A stretch of 64,000 bases of DNA, taken from the NCBI RefSeq assembly GCF_009827435.1, contig NZ_WTYM01000022.1, forward strand, positions 1 to 64,000, given 5' to 3'. The notes under the pieces were generated by a model. The model was not told where the DNA came from. It was given only the letters and a program-made list of their open reading frames with translations, and did not search any database. Of this stretch, positions 32,804-42,337 are shown in pieces. Within the stretch, counting starts at the first letter, position 1. Each line of letters starts with the position of its first letter. Made by a program: the position numbers and the translations under genes. Source of the DNA: Croceibacterium salegens (GTDB taxonomy: Bacteria; Pseudomonadota; Alphaproteobacteria; Sphingomonadales; Sphingomonadaceae).

Positions 32804-33435
32804 TCCAGAAAACGTTCAAGCAGCGCCAGCCCGTAGGCCTGGCTCTTTTCGGGGTGGAACTGCACGCCGAGCAGGTTGTCGCGCGCCACCGCGGCGACGA
32901 GGCCGCCACCGTGGTCGGTCATCGCCGCGATGTCGCGGCCGTTGTCGGGGGCGAAGTGATAGGAGTGGAGGAAATAGGCCTCGCCTTCCTCGATCAGTCC
33001 GGCGCCGTCCCGAGGATTGCTGGTATGGTGCGGCATCGGCGAAACGTCGTTCCAGCCCATGTGCGGCACCTTGATCGCCGGATCGGTCCGCTCGATCAGT
33101 TCGACCTGCCCGGGAATCCAGCCGAGACCGCGCGTGACGCCGTGTTCGAGCCCGCGGTCCGCCATAAGCTGCATGCCGACGCAGATGCCGAGGAAAGGGA
33201 CGCCCTTTTGGAGCACCCGTTCTTCCATCGCCTCGACGAGGCCGGGGATGCCCTTCAGCCCCTTGGCGCAGGCCCGGAAGCTGCCGACGCCGGGGAGTAC
33301 GATCCGCTTGGCCCCGCGCACGAGGTCGGGATCGGCGGTCACGGCAACTCGCTCCGCCCCCGCGGCCTTCAGCGCGTTGTGAACCGAGTGGAGGTTGCCC
33401 GCGCCGTAGTCGATGAGGGCGAGTGCTTCCGCCAT
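32791..33435 (-). CDS. hisH: Imidazole glycerol phosphate synthase glutaminase subunit HisH
   Basis: 214 aa class I glutamine amidotransferase: LIDYGAGNLHSVHNAL, IVLPGVGSF, the nucleophile cysteine in FLGICVGMQLM and the His/Glu pair in LGVQFHPEKSQ. It supplies ammonia to HisF. ATG 33435 (MAEALALIDYG) lies six bases after the hisB stop region. Confidence 0.97.
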   Translation of the reverse strand: MAEALALIDYGAGNLHSVHNALKAAGAERVAVTADPDLVRGAKRIVLPGVGSFRACAKGLKGIPGLVEAMEERVLQKGVPFLGICVGMQLMADRGLEHGVTRGLGWIPGQVELIERTDPAIKVPHMGWNDVSPMPHHTSNPRDGAGLIEEGEAYFLHSYHFAPDNGRDIAAMTDHGGGLVAAVARDNLLGVQFHPEKSQAYGLALLERFLEWRP

Positions 33436-33440
33436 GCGCG

Positions 33441-34034
33441 TCAGCCCCCGAGCTGCCCCTTGGTGCTGGGCACCGCCCCGCCCTTCCTCGGGTCGAGTTC
33501 GACCGCCTGGCGCATCGCCCGGGCGAAGCCCTTGTAGATGCTCTCGCAGACGTGGTGGTTGTTGGTGCCGTAGAGCAGCTGGACGTGCAGCGTGATCCCG
33601 GCGGCCTGCGCCACCGAGTGGAACCAGTGCTCGATCAGCTCGGTGTCCCATTCGCCGAGCTTTTCCTGTGTGAAATGCGCCTTCCAGACGAGGTACGGGC
33701 GGCCCGAGATGTCGAGCGCGACGCGCGCGAGCGTCTCGTCCATCGGCGAATAGGCGCTGCCGTAGCGGCCGATCCCGCCCTTGTCGCCGAGCGCCTCGCT
33801 CAGCGCCTGGCCGAGCACGATGGCGCTGTCCTCGGTGGTGTGGTGCTGGTCGACGTGCAGGTCGCCCTCGACCTTCATCGTCACGTCGATCAGCGAGTGT
33901 CGTGAAAATTGTTCGACCATGTGATCGAGAAAACCGATCCCGGTCGCAACGTCATAACTGCCTGTCCCGTCGAGATTGACCTCGACGAGGATCCTGGTTT
34001 CGGTCGTATCCCTCATGATGCGGCCGGTGCGCAT
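33441..34034 (-). CDS. hisB: Imidazoleglycerol-phosphate dehydratase HisB
   Basis: 197 aa. Two halves with metal-binding patterns: [38 protein letters not shown] and later [21 protein letters not shown]. Single-function dehydratase, without the HisB phosphatase domain. First gene of the coupled hisB-H-A-(orf)-F cluster. Confidence 0.97.
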   Translation of the reverse strand: MRTGRIMRDTTETRILVEVNLDGTGSYDVATGIGFLDHMVEQFSRHSLIDVTMKVEGDLHVDQHHTTEDSAIVLGQALSEALGDKGGIGRYGSAYSPMDETLARVALDISGRPYLVWKAHFTQEKLGEWDTELIEHWFHSVAQAAGITLHVQLLYGTNNHHVCESIYKGFARAMRQAVELDPRKGGAVPSTKGQLGG

Positions 34035-34118
34035 GTGCCGCGCTATAGGCAGAATCAGCGCTCAGGCAAGCATTCCACGCTTGACCGCGAGCCTGTGTCT
34101 CGCCACGACGCGCCTGAT

Positions 34119-34619
34119 ATGGCCGACGACACGCCAGACAGCCTGATACCGTACGACGAAATCGTGCAGGAAGCGCTCCGCGCCGTGGTGGGCCGCGTGC
34201 TCGGCGAGGTCCAGGCGACCGGCGGCGAGCTGCCCGGCAACCACCACTTCTACATCACCTTCAAGACCGGGGCGCCCGGCGTCTCGATCCCGCGGAACCT
34301 GAAAGAGCGGTTCCCCGACGAGATGACCATCGTCCTGCAGAACAAGTTCTGGGACCTCAATGTCGACGAGGACGGCTTTACGGTCGGCCTGTCGTTCAAC
34401 CAGATCCCGGCCAAGCTCGACATCCCGTTCTCGGCGATTACTGCCTTCGTCGACCCGGCGGTCGATTTCGGGCTGCAGTTCCAGGCGGTTGCCTCCGACC
34501 TTGCGCCGCCGGCGCACGAAGACGCAGAAAACGATGCACCGGAAGGCGGCAAGCCCGACGTGACCCCGCCGGAAGACGGATCGAACGTCGTGACGGTCGA
34601 TTTCGGCCGCAAGAAGTAG
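34119..34619 (+). CDS. sspB: ClpXP adaptor SspB-type protein
   Basis: 166 aa. The SspB fold is visible: IPYDEIVQEALRAVVGRVL, HHFYITFKTGAPGVSIP, MTIVLQNKFWDLNVDEDGF and IPFSAITAFVDPAVDFGLQF. The disordered acidic tail ends in a ClpX-binding-like VVTVDFGRKK. It delivers ssrA-tagged proteins to ClpXP, in the alphaproteobacterial style. ATG 34119 is chosen. It diverges from the his operon. Confidence 0.93.
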   Translation: MADDTPDSLIPYDEIVQEALRAVVGRVLGEVQATGGELPGNHHFYITFKTGAPGVSIPRNLKERFPDEMTIVLQNKFWDLNVDEDGFTVGLSFNQIPAKLDIPFSAITAFVDPAVDFGLQFQAVASDLAPPAHEDAENDAPEGGKPDVTPPEDGSNVVTVDFGRKK

Positions 34620-34655
34620 CCGCTCCGCTTTGGGGCGGTGCAAGCAGGGGGCGCA

Positions 34656-35075
34656 ATGCCAAGGCGCAGCAGGGACAGGGTCTCGAACAAGGGCACGGTC
34701 AGCAAGGCGCTGGGCGGCGCCAGGAAGGCCATCGCCAAGGTCCCCGGCCCCAGCACCAATGCCGCCACCAACCTCCTGATCGCCGACATCGCCATGCGCG
34801 CGTCGAGCCGCCTGTTCCGCAAGACGATGGAAAAGGGGCTGCTGCGACTCAAGTTCCCGGCCGAGCAGGCGCACGACATCGTCGAGGGCAAGACGATGGG
34901 GCATACGCTGATGACCGCGGCGGTCGCGCGCATCGCGACGCGTTCGGTTCCGGGCGCGCTGGCGGTGGCCGGCGTGCTGTTCGGCAAGGCGGTCATCGAC
35001 CGCAGCATGGGACGGCGCAAATCCAGCCGCCGCGGCATGCGCCGGCTGAACAAGCAGGCGGAAAACGCCGACTGA
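34656..35075 (+). CDS. Conserved hypothetical basic protein, 139 aa
   Basis: A strongly basic, mostly helical protein: GTVSKALGGARKAIAKVPG, LIADIAMRASSRLFRKTMEKGLL and a central hydrophobic AAVARIATRSVPGALAVAGVLFG, possibly one membrane-associated helix. ATG 34656 follows AGGGGG. It lies between sspB and gmk on the same strand. No known domain is recognised; it occurs as a sphingomonad-type unknown. Confidence 0.7.
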   Translation: MPRRSRDRVSNKGTVSKALGGARKAIAKVPGPSTNAATNLLIADIAMRASSRLFRKTMEKGLLRLKFPAEQAHDIVEGKTMGHTLMTAAVARIATRSVPGALAVAGVLFGKAVIDRSMGRRKSSRRGMRRLNKQAENAD

Positions 35076-35114
35076 CGGGTTGATTAACCGGTCCTGCTTG
35101 CGGCAACAGCGCGC

Positions 35115-35750
35115 ATGGCCGGTTCCCCTTCGCTCAAACGCCGCGGACTGATGTTCGTCCTGTCCTCGCCCTCGGGGGCGGGCAAGACGACGATCTCGCA
35201 CATGCTGCTCGAGGCCGATCCGGACATCCGCCTGTCGGTTTCCGCCACCACCCGGCCCATGCGCCCGGGCGAGACCGACGGGGTCGACTACCACTTCCTG
35301 AGCGACGCCGAATTCGACCGGATGATCGAGGAAGACGGGTTCTACGAATGGGCCCAGGTCTTTGGGCACCGCTACGGCACGCCCAAGGGGCAGATCCGCG
35401 CAGCGCTGAAGGAAGGGAAGGATTTCCTCTTCGACATCGACTGGCAGGGCACCCAGCAGCTTTACCAGAAGGACCGGCAGGACGTGGTCAGTGTCTTCAT
35501 CCTGCCGCCCAGCCTCGAGGAGCTGCACCGCCGCCTGTCAGGCCGCGCCACCGACAGCGCCGAGGTGATCGAGAGCCGCATGGCGCGGGCCCGCGACGAA
35601 ATCAGCCATTGGGCAGAATACGAGTACGTCGTGATCAACGACGACAAGGACACCTGCTTCACCAAGGTGCGCGAGATCCTCGATGCCGAGCGCATGGAAC
35701 GCACGCGGCAGACCGGGCTGATCGACTTCGTCCGCGACCTAACGCGCTGA
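35115..35750 (+). CDS. gmk: Guanylate kinase
   Basis: 211 aa. P-loop VLSSPSGAGKTTISHML, GMP-binding SATTRPMRPGETDGVDYHFLS and GRATDSAEVIESRM. It phosphorylates GMP to GDP in nucleotide and (p)ppGpp precursor supply. Its stop codon abuts the stop of the convergent subtilase gene with no gap. Confidence 0.97.
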   Translation: MAGSPSLKRRGLMFVLSSPSGAGKTTISHMLLEADPDIRLSVSATTRPMRPGETDGVDYHFLSDAEFDRMIEEDGFYEWAQVFGHRYGTPKGQIRAALKEGKDFLFDIDWQGTQQLYQKDRQDVVSVFILPPSLEELHRRLSGRATDSAEVIESRMARARDEISHWAEYEYVVINDDKDTCFTKVREILDAERMERTRQTGLIDFVRDLTR

Positions 35751-38144
35751 TCAGAACTTCGACGACCAGCTCAGCGCGACGCCCTTGTCGTCGGGCAGGC
35801 TGGCGAAGTGCCCCGGCTGGCGGCGGTAGAACAGGCTCGCCGATCCGAACCCGCTGAGGAACGGTCCCGACCATGCCAGCTCGCCGGTCAGCTCGCGCCC
35901 CTGCGGGGTGAGCGAGAGCGCATGGATGCCATAGGTCGGGCTCAACGTCTCGTAGCTGTAGTCAACCGGCAGCGAGAGGTTGAGCCCGCCGTTTTCGACC
36001 CGCATCGGCTGCGAAAGCCGCAAGCCCAGCGTATCGCTACCCGCGAACACCCCGGCCCGCACCAGGTCGAGCGACCAGGCCCGGCTGGCCAGCTTCGAGC
36101 CGCCCGCGACGGCACCCGAAACGTGCGCCCGGGTCCAGCCCTGCCGCAGCGCGCCGCCGAGCCGCCAGCCGTCGGCGAACGACCAGCCGGCCTGCGCGTC
36201 GAGGAACAGGGTTTCGGCCCCGGTGAGCCCGAAGGCGTCGTGGAACTTGGCCCCGAGCAGGGTCTCGTCCTCGCGCATCCAGGTCAGGCCGAGCGCGGTG
36301 TCGAGCGCGCCGAAGCGGCGGTCGAGCGCGAGGCCGAAATCGTGCACCCGGCCGCGATAGCGCTGGCCGTGCTGCTCGGAGGCAAGGCGGACGAAGCTCG
36401 CCGACAGGGCATCGCCGCGGTCGGCGCTGACTGTCAGGCCCCACGCGCCGAACTGCCGGCGCAGCGCCAGCGCGGTATCGACCGACTGGTAGAGACCGGA
36501 ATCGTCCGCCGCGTCGCCGGCGATAAGGAAGGCGGGCCGCTGCTGCCCCTGCAGGTGCGCGACGAGCCCGTCGCGCCCTTGCGAGAAGGCGAAGCCGACC
36601 TGCGTTTTCGGCGAAATCTTCAGCGCCACCTGTCCGGCGAGGACGCGCGCGGTTTCGGCGTCCTCGCCGGCGAGGCTGAGCTGGCGGATGCGCGGTGCCT
36701 CTCCGGCCTTGCCACGGGCATCGATGCTGAAGGCCACGCTCAGCTGCTCGCTAACGCCCGACACGCTGCGCCGTTGCACGCCGACCGCGCCGTGAAGCGG
36801 CTCGCGCGGCCGCGCGGCGGCCAGCGTCCCGGCAAGATCGACCCCGAAGGCGCGGCGGTATTCGTCGAGCACGACCGACTGCAGCCTGGCCGCCACCACC
36901 GCGTCGCCCATCGCCGGCGAGGTGGATCCGCTTGTGTCGGCCAGCGCAATCGGCGTGGTCCCGCCCGCCAGGCTCGTCGTGCCGATCGGCTGGAACGCCT
37001 TGGCGATATCGAGGATGCCGCGGCCGTAGATGCTGTCGGCCCCGGCATCGCCGGCGTCGAAGGCAGACCGCAAGAGGATATCGACGATCTCCTTGCCGGT
37101 CAGCGCGGGGAACGCCTGCGCCAACAAGGCCGCCGCTCCGGCAATCTGCGGGGCGGAGTAGCTCGTGCCGGAGAACAGGTAGGCATAGCCCTCGTCGTCG
37201 ACGTAGAGAGTGCCGTTGTCGTAAACGCAGCAGATCGTTTCGCCGCGCGCCGCCAGGAAATGATCAGGCTGCGAGCCGGCGCGGTCGCTGAAATCGGAAA
37301 TCACCCCGTTCACGTCGACCGAACCGGCGACGATTACCCCACCGCTCCCGGCGATATCGAGGCTCGCGGCAAAGGAATCGATCTGGGCAGAACCATCATT
37401 GCCGGCGGCGACGACGACCACTGCACCTGAGGCCACCGCGTCGCGGACGGAATTCTTCAGCAGGTTGTTCGGCGGCCCACCGCCGAGCGACAGGTTGATG
37501 ACCTTGGCCCCGTTGGCGACAGCATAGTTTATCGCATCGGCGACGGTATCGTCGTCGAAGGCGCAATCGTCGTCCGAATTGGGATCGTCGGACAAACAGG
37601 TTCCAACATTATCGGCGCGGAGCGCGAGGATCGTGGCGTTCCAGGCGATGCCGAGCATACCGGTGTTGTCGCGCGCAGCCGCGGCGACCATGGCCACGTT
37701 GGTGCCGTGATCGTCGGTCGCATTGAGCCCGCGGCCGCTGCTGGCATCGAACATGTCACGCGACCTGGGAGAAATGCGTCCCGCGAACTCCGGACTATCC
37801 ACGTCGATCCCTGTGTCGACGATGGCGATGCTGACCCCCTGCCCGTTCCAGCCGAGGTTCCACGCGGTGGCGGCGTTGTGCTGCAACGGGCCGTCCGATT
37901 CGCGAAATTCGGTGGTGTTGAACCGTGACGGCACCGGAGCTGGCGTGGGACTGGCACCCGGAGTCGGAGTCGGCGTGGGAGTCGGTACCGGTGTCGGTGA
38001 AGGTGTCGGCGACGGAGATGGTGCTGGCGTCGGGGCAGGAGTGCTGTGAACACCACCGCCGCCACCACACGCCGCGAGCATCGCAACCGCCCCCATGGCC
38101 ATGCCGAGACTCAGGCTGCGGCGGAAGCTGATCAAACCCGACAT
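35751..38144 (-). CDS. Lipoprotein subtilisin-like (S8) serine protease with C-terminal beta-barrel
   Basis: About 797 aa. Lipobox LAAC at residues 23-26, a low-complexity Pro-Thr/Ser linker (about 35-73) and an S8 catalytic domain with D110 (IVDTGIDVDS), H146 (DDHGTNVAM), N249 (AAGNDGS) and S328 (SGTSYSAPQIAG). The C-terminal 300 residues (RQFGAWGLTVSADRGDALS ... GVALSWSSKF) look like an autotransporter-type beta-barrel ending in phenylalanine. A protease with both a lipid anchor and a barrel-like end would be fixed to the outer membrane, perhaps surface-facing. ATG 38144 is chosen. Confidence 0.88.
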   Translation of the reverse strand: MSGLISFRRSLSLGMAMGAVAMLAACGGGGGVHSTPAPTPAPSPSPTPSPTPVPTPTPTPTPGASPTPAPVPSRFNTTEFRESDGPLQHNAATAWNLGWNGQGVSIAIVDTGIDVDSPEFAGRISPRSRDMFDASSGRGLNATDDHGTNVAMVAAAARDNTGMLGIAWNATILALRADNVGTCLSDDPNSDDDCAFDDDTVADAINYAVANGAKVINLSLGGGPPNNLLKNSVRDAVASGAVVVVAAGNDGSAQIDSFAASLDIAGSGGVIVAGSVDVNGVISDFSDRAGSQPDHFLAARGETICCVYDNGTLYVDDEGYAYLFSGTSYSAPQIAGAAALLAQAFPALTGKEIVDILLRSAFDAGDAGADSIYGRGILDIAKAFQPIGTTSLAGGTTPIALADTSGSTSPAMGDAVVAARLQSVVLDEYRRAFGVDLAGTLAAARPREPLHGAVGVQRRSVSGVSEQLSVAFSIDARGKAGEAPRIRQLSLAGEDAETARVLAGQVALKISPKTQVGFAFSQGRDGLVAHLQGQQRPAFLIAGDAADDSGLYQSVDTALALRRQFGAWGLTVSADRGDALSASFVRLASEQHGQRYRGRVHDFGLALDRRFGALDTALGLTWMREDETLLGAKFHDAFGLTGAETLFLDAQAGWSFADGWRLGGALRQGWTRAHVSGAVAGGSKLASRAWSLDLVRAGVFAGSDTLGLRLSQPMRVENGGLNLSLPVDYSYETLSPTYGIHALSLTPQGRELTGELAWSGPFLSGFGSASLFYRRQPGHFASLPDDKGVALSWSSKF

Positions 38145-38341
38145 GTGCAACTTTCAGTCTACGCCTCGGTGGCCGGCGCTGTGAATTCCCATTGGTCCCC
38201 CCATCACAATTCTTGGGACCGCCTGCCTTGCTCCGACACGATACCAAGGTTACCGGCAATACGTCAGTCCGCTTGAACAGGCGGTTAATTCGGTGCGCCT
38301 GAAAGCTGTTACAAAAAGCACACGATTACAAGGAACGTTCA

Positions 38342-39181
38342 ATGTCCGAAGCGCTTGAAGCCGTCATTGAGGCAGCATGGGAGGCACGCGCCTCCGTAAC
38401 GCCGGGCAGCGACGACGTGCGCGAGGCGGTCGAGGCGGCGCTCGAACTGCTCGACAGCGGCCAGGCCCGCGTCGCCGAACCGGACGGTGCCGGCGGCTGG
38501 AAGGTCAACCAGTGGCTCAAGAAGGCGGTGCTGCTGTCCTTCCGGCTCAACGACAACATGGTGATGGAGCACGCGGCGGCCGGTGCCGCGGCCTATGACA
38601 AGGTTCCGAACAAGTTCGCCGGCTGGGGCGAGAACCGATTCCGCGAGGCCGGATTCCGCGTCGTTCCCGGCGCGGTCGCCCGGCGCGGCAGCTTCATCGG
38701 CAAGGGCGTCGTCCTGATGCCGAGCTTCGTCAACATCGGCGCCTACGTCGATGAAGGCACGATGGTCGATACCTGGGCCACGGTCGGCTCGTGCGCGCAG
38801 ATCGGCAAGAACGTGCACATTTCGGGCGGCGCCGGCATCGGCGGCGTGCTCGAACCGCTGCAGGCCGGACCGGTGGTGATCGAGGACGGCGCCTTCATCG
38901 GTGCGCGTTCGGAAGTGGCCGAGGGCGTGCGCGTCGGACAGGGTGCGGTGCTATCGATGGGCATCTACCTCGGCGCTTCGACCAAGATCGTCAACCGCGC
39001 GACCGGCGAAATCCATGTCGGCGCGGTCCCGCCCTATGCCGTGGTCGTGCCGGGCGCGATGCCCGGAAAGCCGCTGCCCGACGGCAGCCCCGGCCCCTCG
39101 CTGTACTGCGCCGTCATCGTCAAGACGGTCGACGCCCAGACCCGCGCCAAGACCGGGATCAACGAGCTGCTGCGCGACTGA
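38342..39181 (+). CDS. dapD: Tetrahydrodipicolinate N-succinyltransferase
   Basis: 279 aa. An N-terminal helical domain is followed by a left-handed beta-helix of hexapeptide repeats: [42 protein letters not shown] and [21 protein letters not shown]. It succinylates tetrahydrodipicolinate in lysine and meso-diaminopimelate synthesis. AAGGAA lies before ATG 38342. It diverges from the subtilase gene. Confidence 0.97.
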   Translation: MSEALEAVIEAAWEARASVTPGSDDVREAVEAALELLDSGQARVAEPDGAGGWKVNQWLKKAVLLSFRLNDNMVMEHAAAGAAAYDKVPNKFAGWGENRFREAGFRVVPGAVARRGSFIGKGVVLMPSFVNIGAYVDEGTMVDTWATVGSCAQIGKNVHISGGAGIGGVLEPLQAGPVVIEDGAFIGARSEVAEGVRVGQGAVLSMGIYLGASTKIVNRATGEIHVGAVPPYAVVVPGAMPGKPLPDGSPGPSLYCAVIVKTVDAQTRAKTGINELLRD

Positions 39182-39260
39182 CTTCCCGGCGGAACGATTC
39201 CCCCGTGCGTCCGTTGATTTTCGGCGTCTGCCGGGGATCCGGCACGGCCGGGAGAGTGAC

Positions 39261-39416
39261 ATGCGCAAGGAAGGCGAAGAAGCCCATTTCGAAACCGACG
39301 AGGCCCGCGGCGCCACGTCGCCCAATATCGTTCGCTGGGTCCTCGCGATCAGCCTGCTGGCGGCAATAGTGCTGCTCTCGGCGATCTGGATCTTCGGGGC
39401 TTACAACACGAACTGA
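39261..39416 (+). CDS. Small single-helix membrane protein, 51 aa
   Basis: ATG 39261 with GGAGAG six bases upstream. Acidic N-terminus MRKEGEEAHFETDEARGATSP, then one membrane helix (WVLAISLLAAIVLLSAIWIFG). Similar short proteins occur in sphingomonads after dapD-like loci, but I recognise no function. It lies 80 bases after dapD on the same strand. Confidence 0.65.
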   Translation: MRKEGEEAHFETDEARGATSPNIVRWVLAISLLAAIVLLSAIWIFGAYNTN

Positions 39417-39441
39417 CGGGTCGGAGGGGCTACGATCCCGC

Positions 39442-40695
39442 CTACTTGACCGGCCGCTCGATCGGCGGATCGCCGCGATGCGCGGCGGCATAGGCTTCCA
39501 CCGCCTTCATCACCCGCATCATGTTGCCGCTCGAAATCTTTTCGAGGTCGGCCTTCGAGTAGCCGCGCCGCGCGAGTTCGGCGAAGAGCTTGGGATAGCC
39601 CGAGACGTCCTCCATCCCGACCGGGAAGGCGTACCACCCGTCGTAGTCGCCGCCGACGCCGATGTGGTCGATCCCGGCCACCGCGCGGATATGGTCGACG
39701 TGGTCGGCCAGCTCCGAGACGGTGACCGCCACCGGGGGATGGTCCTTGAGCCAGACCTGCAGCCTCTCTGCAACCTTGCCCGGCTGGCCCTGCCACAGCC
39801 ATTCGAGCCGCGCCTTCTCCGCCGCCTGCTCGGCGAGCCATGAGCGGCGCCCTTCGCTGATGAAATCGGCCACCCCGGTGACCATGACGATACCGCCGTT
39901 GTCCTTGAGCGTTGCCAGCACGTCGTCCGGGACGTTGCGCGATTCGTCGGTCAGGGCGGCGGTGTTGGAGTGGCTGAACATGACCGGCGCCCGCGCCACT
40001 TCCAGCGCATCGCGCATGGTGTCGGCGCTGACGTGCGAGAGGTCGACGACCATCCCGAGCCGGTTCATCTCGCGCACCACGTCGCGCCCGAAATCGGTCA
40101 GCCCGCCATGGACGGGCTTGTCGTCGGCGCTGTCGGCCCATGGCGTGTTCTTGTAGTGCGTCAGCGTCATGTAGCGCGCGCCGAGCGCGTACATCTGCCG
40201 CAGCGCGCCGAGGCTCGAGCCGATCGAGTGCCCGCCCTCGATGCCCATCAGCGAGGCGACCTTGCCCTGTCTGAATGCCGCCGCGACATCGGCGGACGAG
40301 GTCGCCAGCATCATCCGGTCCGGATACTTCGCCACCAGCCGCTTGAGCACGTCGATCTGTTCGAGCGTTTCGAGCACCGCCTGTGGCTCCGCCAGGTCGG
40401 CCGACACGTAGATCGACCAGAACTGCGCGCCGAGGTGTCCCTGCGCCATGCGCTTGAAGTCCGTGTTCATCGCGCTGGTCCCGCCGGTGCGCGGGTCCGG
40501 CTCGTGCGTGGTGTCGTTGAAGTCGAACCCGGCCAGCACGTTCCCGCGCCGGTTGCGCAGCCCCTCGGGCACGTCGTTGTGCCCGTCCCACACCGGCGCC
40601 TCGCGCAATGCTGCCTCGGCCGTCTGTTCAGGCGTCTGGGCGGCAAGCGGAACAGAGGTAAGAAGAACTGCAAGAGGCAGGATCAAGCGCTTCAT
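39442..40695 (-). CDS. Exported membrane dipeptidase (M19 renal dipeptidase family)
   Basis: About 417 aa. A signal peptide ends near PLAAQ. Zinc-site motifs: APVWDGHNDVPEG, TPEQTAE, LMGIEGGHSIGSSLGALRQMYALG, VDLSHVSADTM, MFSHSN and GIDHIGVGGDYDG. M19 enzymes cleave dipeptides, often with a D-residue. Start at ATG 40695 is chosen. ATGA overlap with the upstream DUF72 gene. Confidence 0.94.
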   Translation of the reverse strand: MKRLILPLAVLLTSVPLAAQTPEQTAEAALREAPVWDGHNDVPEGLRNRRGNVLAGFDFNDTTHEPDPRTGGTSAMNTDFKRMAQGHLGAQFWSIYVSADLAEPQAVLETLEQIDVLKRLVAKYPDRMMLATSSADVAAAFRQGKVASLMGIEGGHSIGSSLGALRQMYALGARYMTLTHYKNTPWADSADDKPVHGGLTDFGRDVVREMNRLGMVVDLSHVSADTMRDALEVARAPVMFSHSNTAALTDESRNVPDDVLATLKDNGGIVMVTGVADFISEGRRSWLAEQAAEKARLEWLWQGQPGKVAERLQVWLKDHPPVAVTVSELADHVDHIRAVAGIDHIGVGGDYDGWYAFPVGMEDVSGYPKLFAELARRGYSKADLEKISSGNMMRVMKAVEAYAAAHRGDPPIERPVK

Positions 40696-41435
40696 CGTCG
40701 TCCTTTCAGCAAGTCGGCGAGCGCCATCGCGGCGGCCGGGGCGCGTTCCTTGGCGCCGTTGATCATGAAGGCGAAGACATCGCCGTCCGCCCAGCCTTCG
40801 CACAGGCGCTTCAGCCGCTCGAGGTCCTCGGGTGGGTAGCCGGTCGGGCAGTCCGGGCTCATTCCCTGCATGCGCAGGTAGGCGAAGTCCGCCGTCCGTT
40901 CGGCGACGGGAGTCCGCTTGGACGTTTCCGAATAGACCACGGCGATGTCGTGCCGGCGCGCCAGCTCGACGAATTCGTCACAGGCGAAGCTCTCGTGACC
41001 GACCTCGATGGCATGGCGCAGGGCCACGCCTTCGTAGTTCGCCGGGAGCATCTCGAAGAATGCCGCAAGGTCGTCGGGATCGAACTGCTTGGTGGCGCGC
41101 AGCTGCCAGCAAATCGGACCCAGCATGTCTCCAAGTTCGACGATGCCCTGCGCCATAAACCGGCCGAGCGCCTCCTCGGCCGTGGCAAGGACCTTGCGGT
41201 TGGTAACGTAGTTCGATCCCTTGAGCGCGAAGACGAACCCTTCGGGCGCCTGCTCGCGCCAGCTTCGAAACGTCTCGGGCTTCTGCAGCCGGTAGAAGGT
41301 GCCGTTGACCTCGATTGCCGCGACCGCACGCGAGGCGTATTCCAGTTCGCGCTTCTGCGAGAGACCCTTGGGAAAGAACGTCCCGCCGCGCCAGTCGGCA
41401 TAGTTCCACCCGCCGATGCCGGTCCGGATCGTCAT
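40692..41435 (-). CDS. DUF72 domain protein
   Basis: About 247 aa TIM-barrel-like protein: RTGIGGWNYADWRGGTFFP, ELEYASRAVAAIEVNGTFYRLQ, FVFALKGSNYVTNRKVL, FEMLPANYEGVALRHAIEV and YLRMQGM. The family is often next to DNA repair or redox genes; the role is not settled. ATG 41435 (MTIRTGIGG) is chosen, matching family N-termini. Stop overlaps the dipeptidase start by four bases. Confidence 0.88.
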   Translation of the reverse strand: MTIRTGIGGWNYADWRGGTFFPKGLSQKRELEYASRAVAAIEVNGTFYRLQKPETFRSWREQAPEGFVFALKGSNYVTNRKVLATAEEALGRFMAQGIVELGDMLGPICWQLRATKQFDPDDLAAFFEMLPANYEGVALRHAIEVGHESFACDEFVELARRHDIAVVYSETSKRTPVAERTADFAYLRMQGMSPDCPTGYPPEDLERLKRLCEGWADGDVFAFMINGAKERAPAAAMALADLLKGRR

Positions 41436-41507
41436 GCACGGCACCCTAACCGGAACCAGCGGAAGTTTCGCAAGGTTTTTCGCCGGACAAGCGCAAAGGA
41501 GACCCGC

Positions 41508-41798
41508 ATGACTATCGAAGCGAGCTGGAACGGCAAGGTCATCGCCCGCAGCGACGATACCGTGGTGGTCGAGGGCAATCACTACTTCCCGCGGGCCGAC
41601 GTCGATATGGCTCTACTGGCGGACAGTGCGACGACCACGGTTTGCCCGTGGAAGGGAACGGCGCACTACTTTTCGATCGACCTCGGCGAGGCGCGCAATG
41701 CCGATGCCGCATGGTATTACCCCGACCCCAAGCCCGCAGCGGACGAGATCCGCGACCGCATCGCGTTCTGGAAGGGCGTCACGGTCGCGGAAATCTAG
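41508..41798 (+). CDS. DUF427 domain protein
   Basis: 96 aa: SWNGKVIARSDDTVVVEGNHYFP, TVCPWKGTAHYFSIDLG and AAWYYPDPKPAADEIRDRIAFW are diagnostic DUF427 strands. AAAGGAG precedes ATG 41508. Small beta-barrel family of unknown function. Confidence 0.9.
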   Translation: MTIEASWNGKVIARSDDTVVVEGNHYFPRADVDMALLADSATTTVCPWKGTAHYFSIDLGEARNADAAWYYPDPKPAADEIRDRIAFWKGVTVAEI

Positions 41799-41866
41799 GC
41801 CCGCAAGCACGTTGACGAAGCCGCCGCCAATGGACAGCCTGCGAGCGGACCAATGGGAGGTGGATA

Positions 41867-42325
41867 GTGAAGGCATCGCAGATCTCACCAGGCTCGGCGC
41901 GTGACCTGATCGAGAAGCTGAAGCTCACTCCCCATCCTGAGGGCGGCTGGTTCCGAGAGACCTGGCGCGCCGATGCCGCCGAGGACGAGCGAGCATCGGC
42001 AACAGCAATCTACTTCCTGCTCGAAAGCCACGAGCGCAGCCACTGGCACAAGGTCGACGCCGCCGAGGCCTGGCTTTGGCACGCCGGAGACCCGCTGTTG
42101 CTCTCGCTGGCCGAGACCGACGCCGGGCCGGTGCACGAAGTCCGTCTCGGACCCGACGTGCTGGCCGGCGATGCCCCGCAGCACGTCATCCCGCCGCACG
42201 AATGGCAGGCCGCCGAGCCGCTGCCCGGCGAGCACGGCTTCACGCTGGTCTCGTGCATGGTCTCCCCGGCGTTCGAATTCGCCGGCTTCACCCTCGCCCC
42301 ACCGGTGTGGCAACCGGGCGAATAA
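41867..42325 (+). CDS. Cupin_5/DUF985 family protein
   Basis: 152 aa. Motifs: KLTPHPEGGWFRETWR, TAIYFLLESHERSHWHKVDAAEAWLWHAGDPL, QHVIPPHEWQAAEPL and SCMVSPAFEFAGFTLA. The GTG start at 41867 follows GGGAGGTGG. It probably binds a metal or small ligand; function not defined. Confidence 0.9.
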   Translation: MKASQISPGSARDLIEKLKLTPHPEGGWFRETWRADAAEDERASATAIYFLLESHERSHWHKVDAAEAWLWHAGDPLLLSLAETDAGPVHEVRLGPDVLAGDAPQHVIPPHEWQAAEPLPGEHGFTLVSCMVSPAFEFAGFTLAPPVWQPGE

Positions 42326-42337
42326 TGCCGGGACGGT

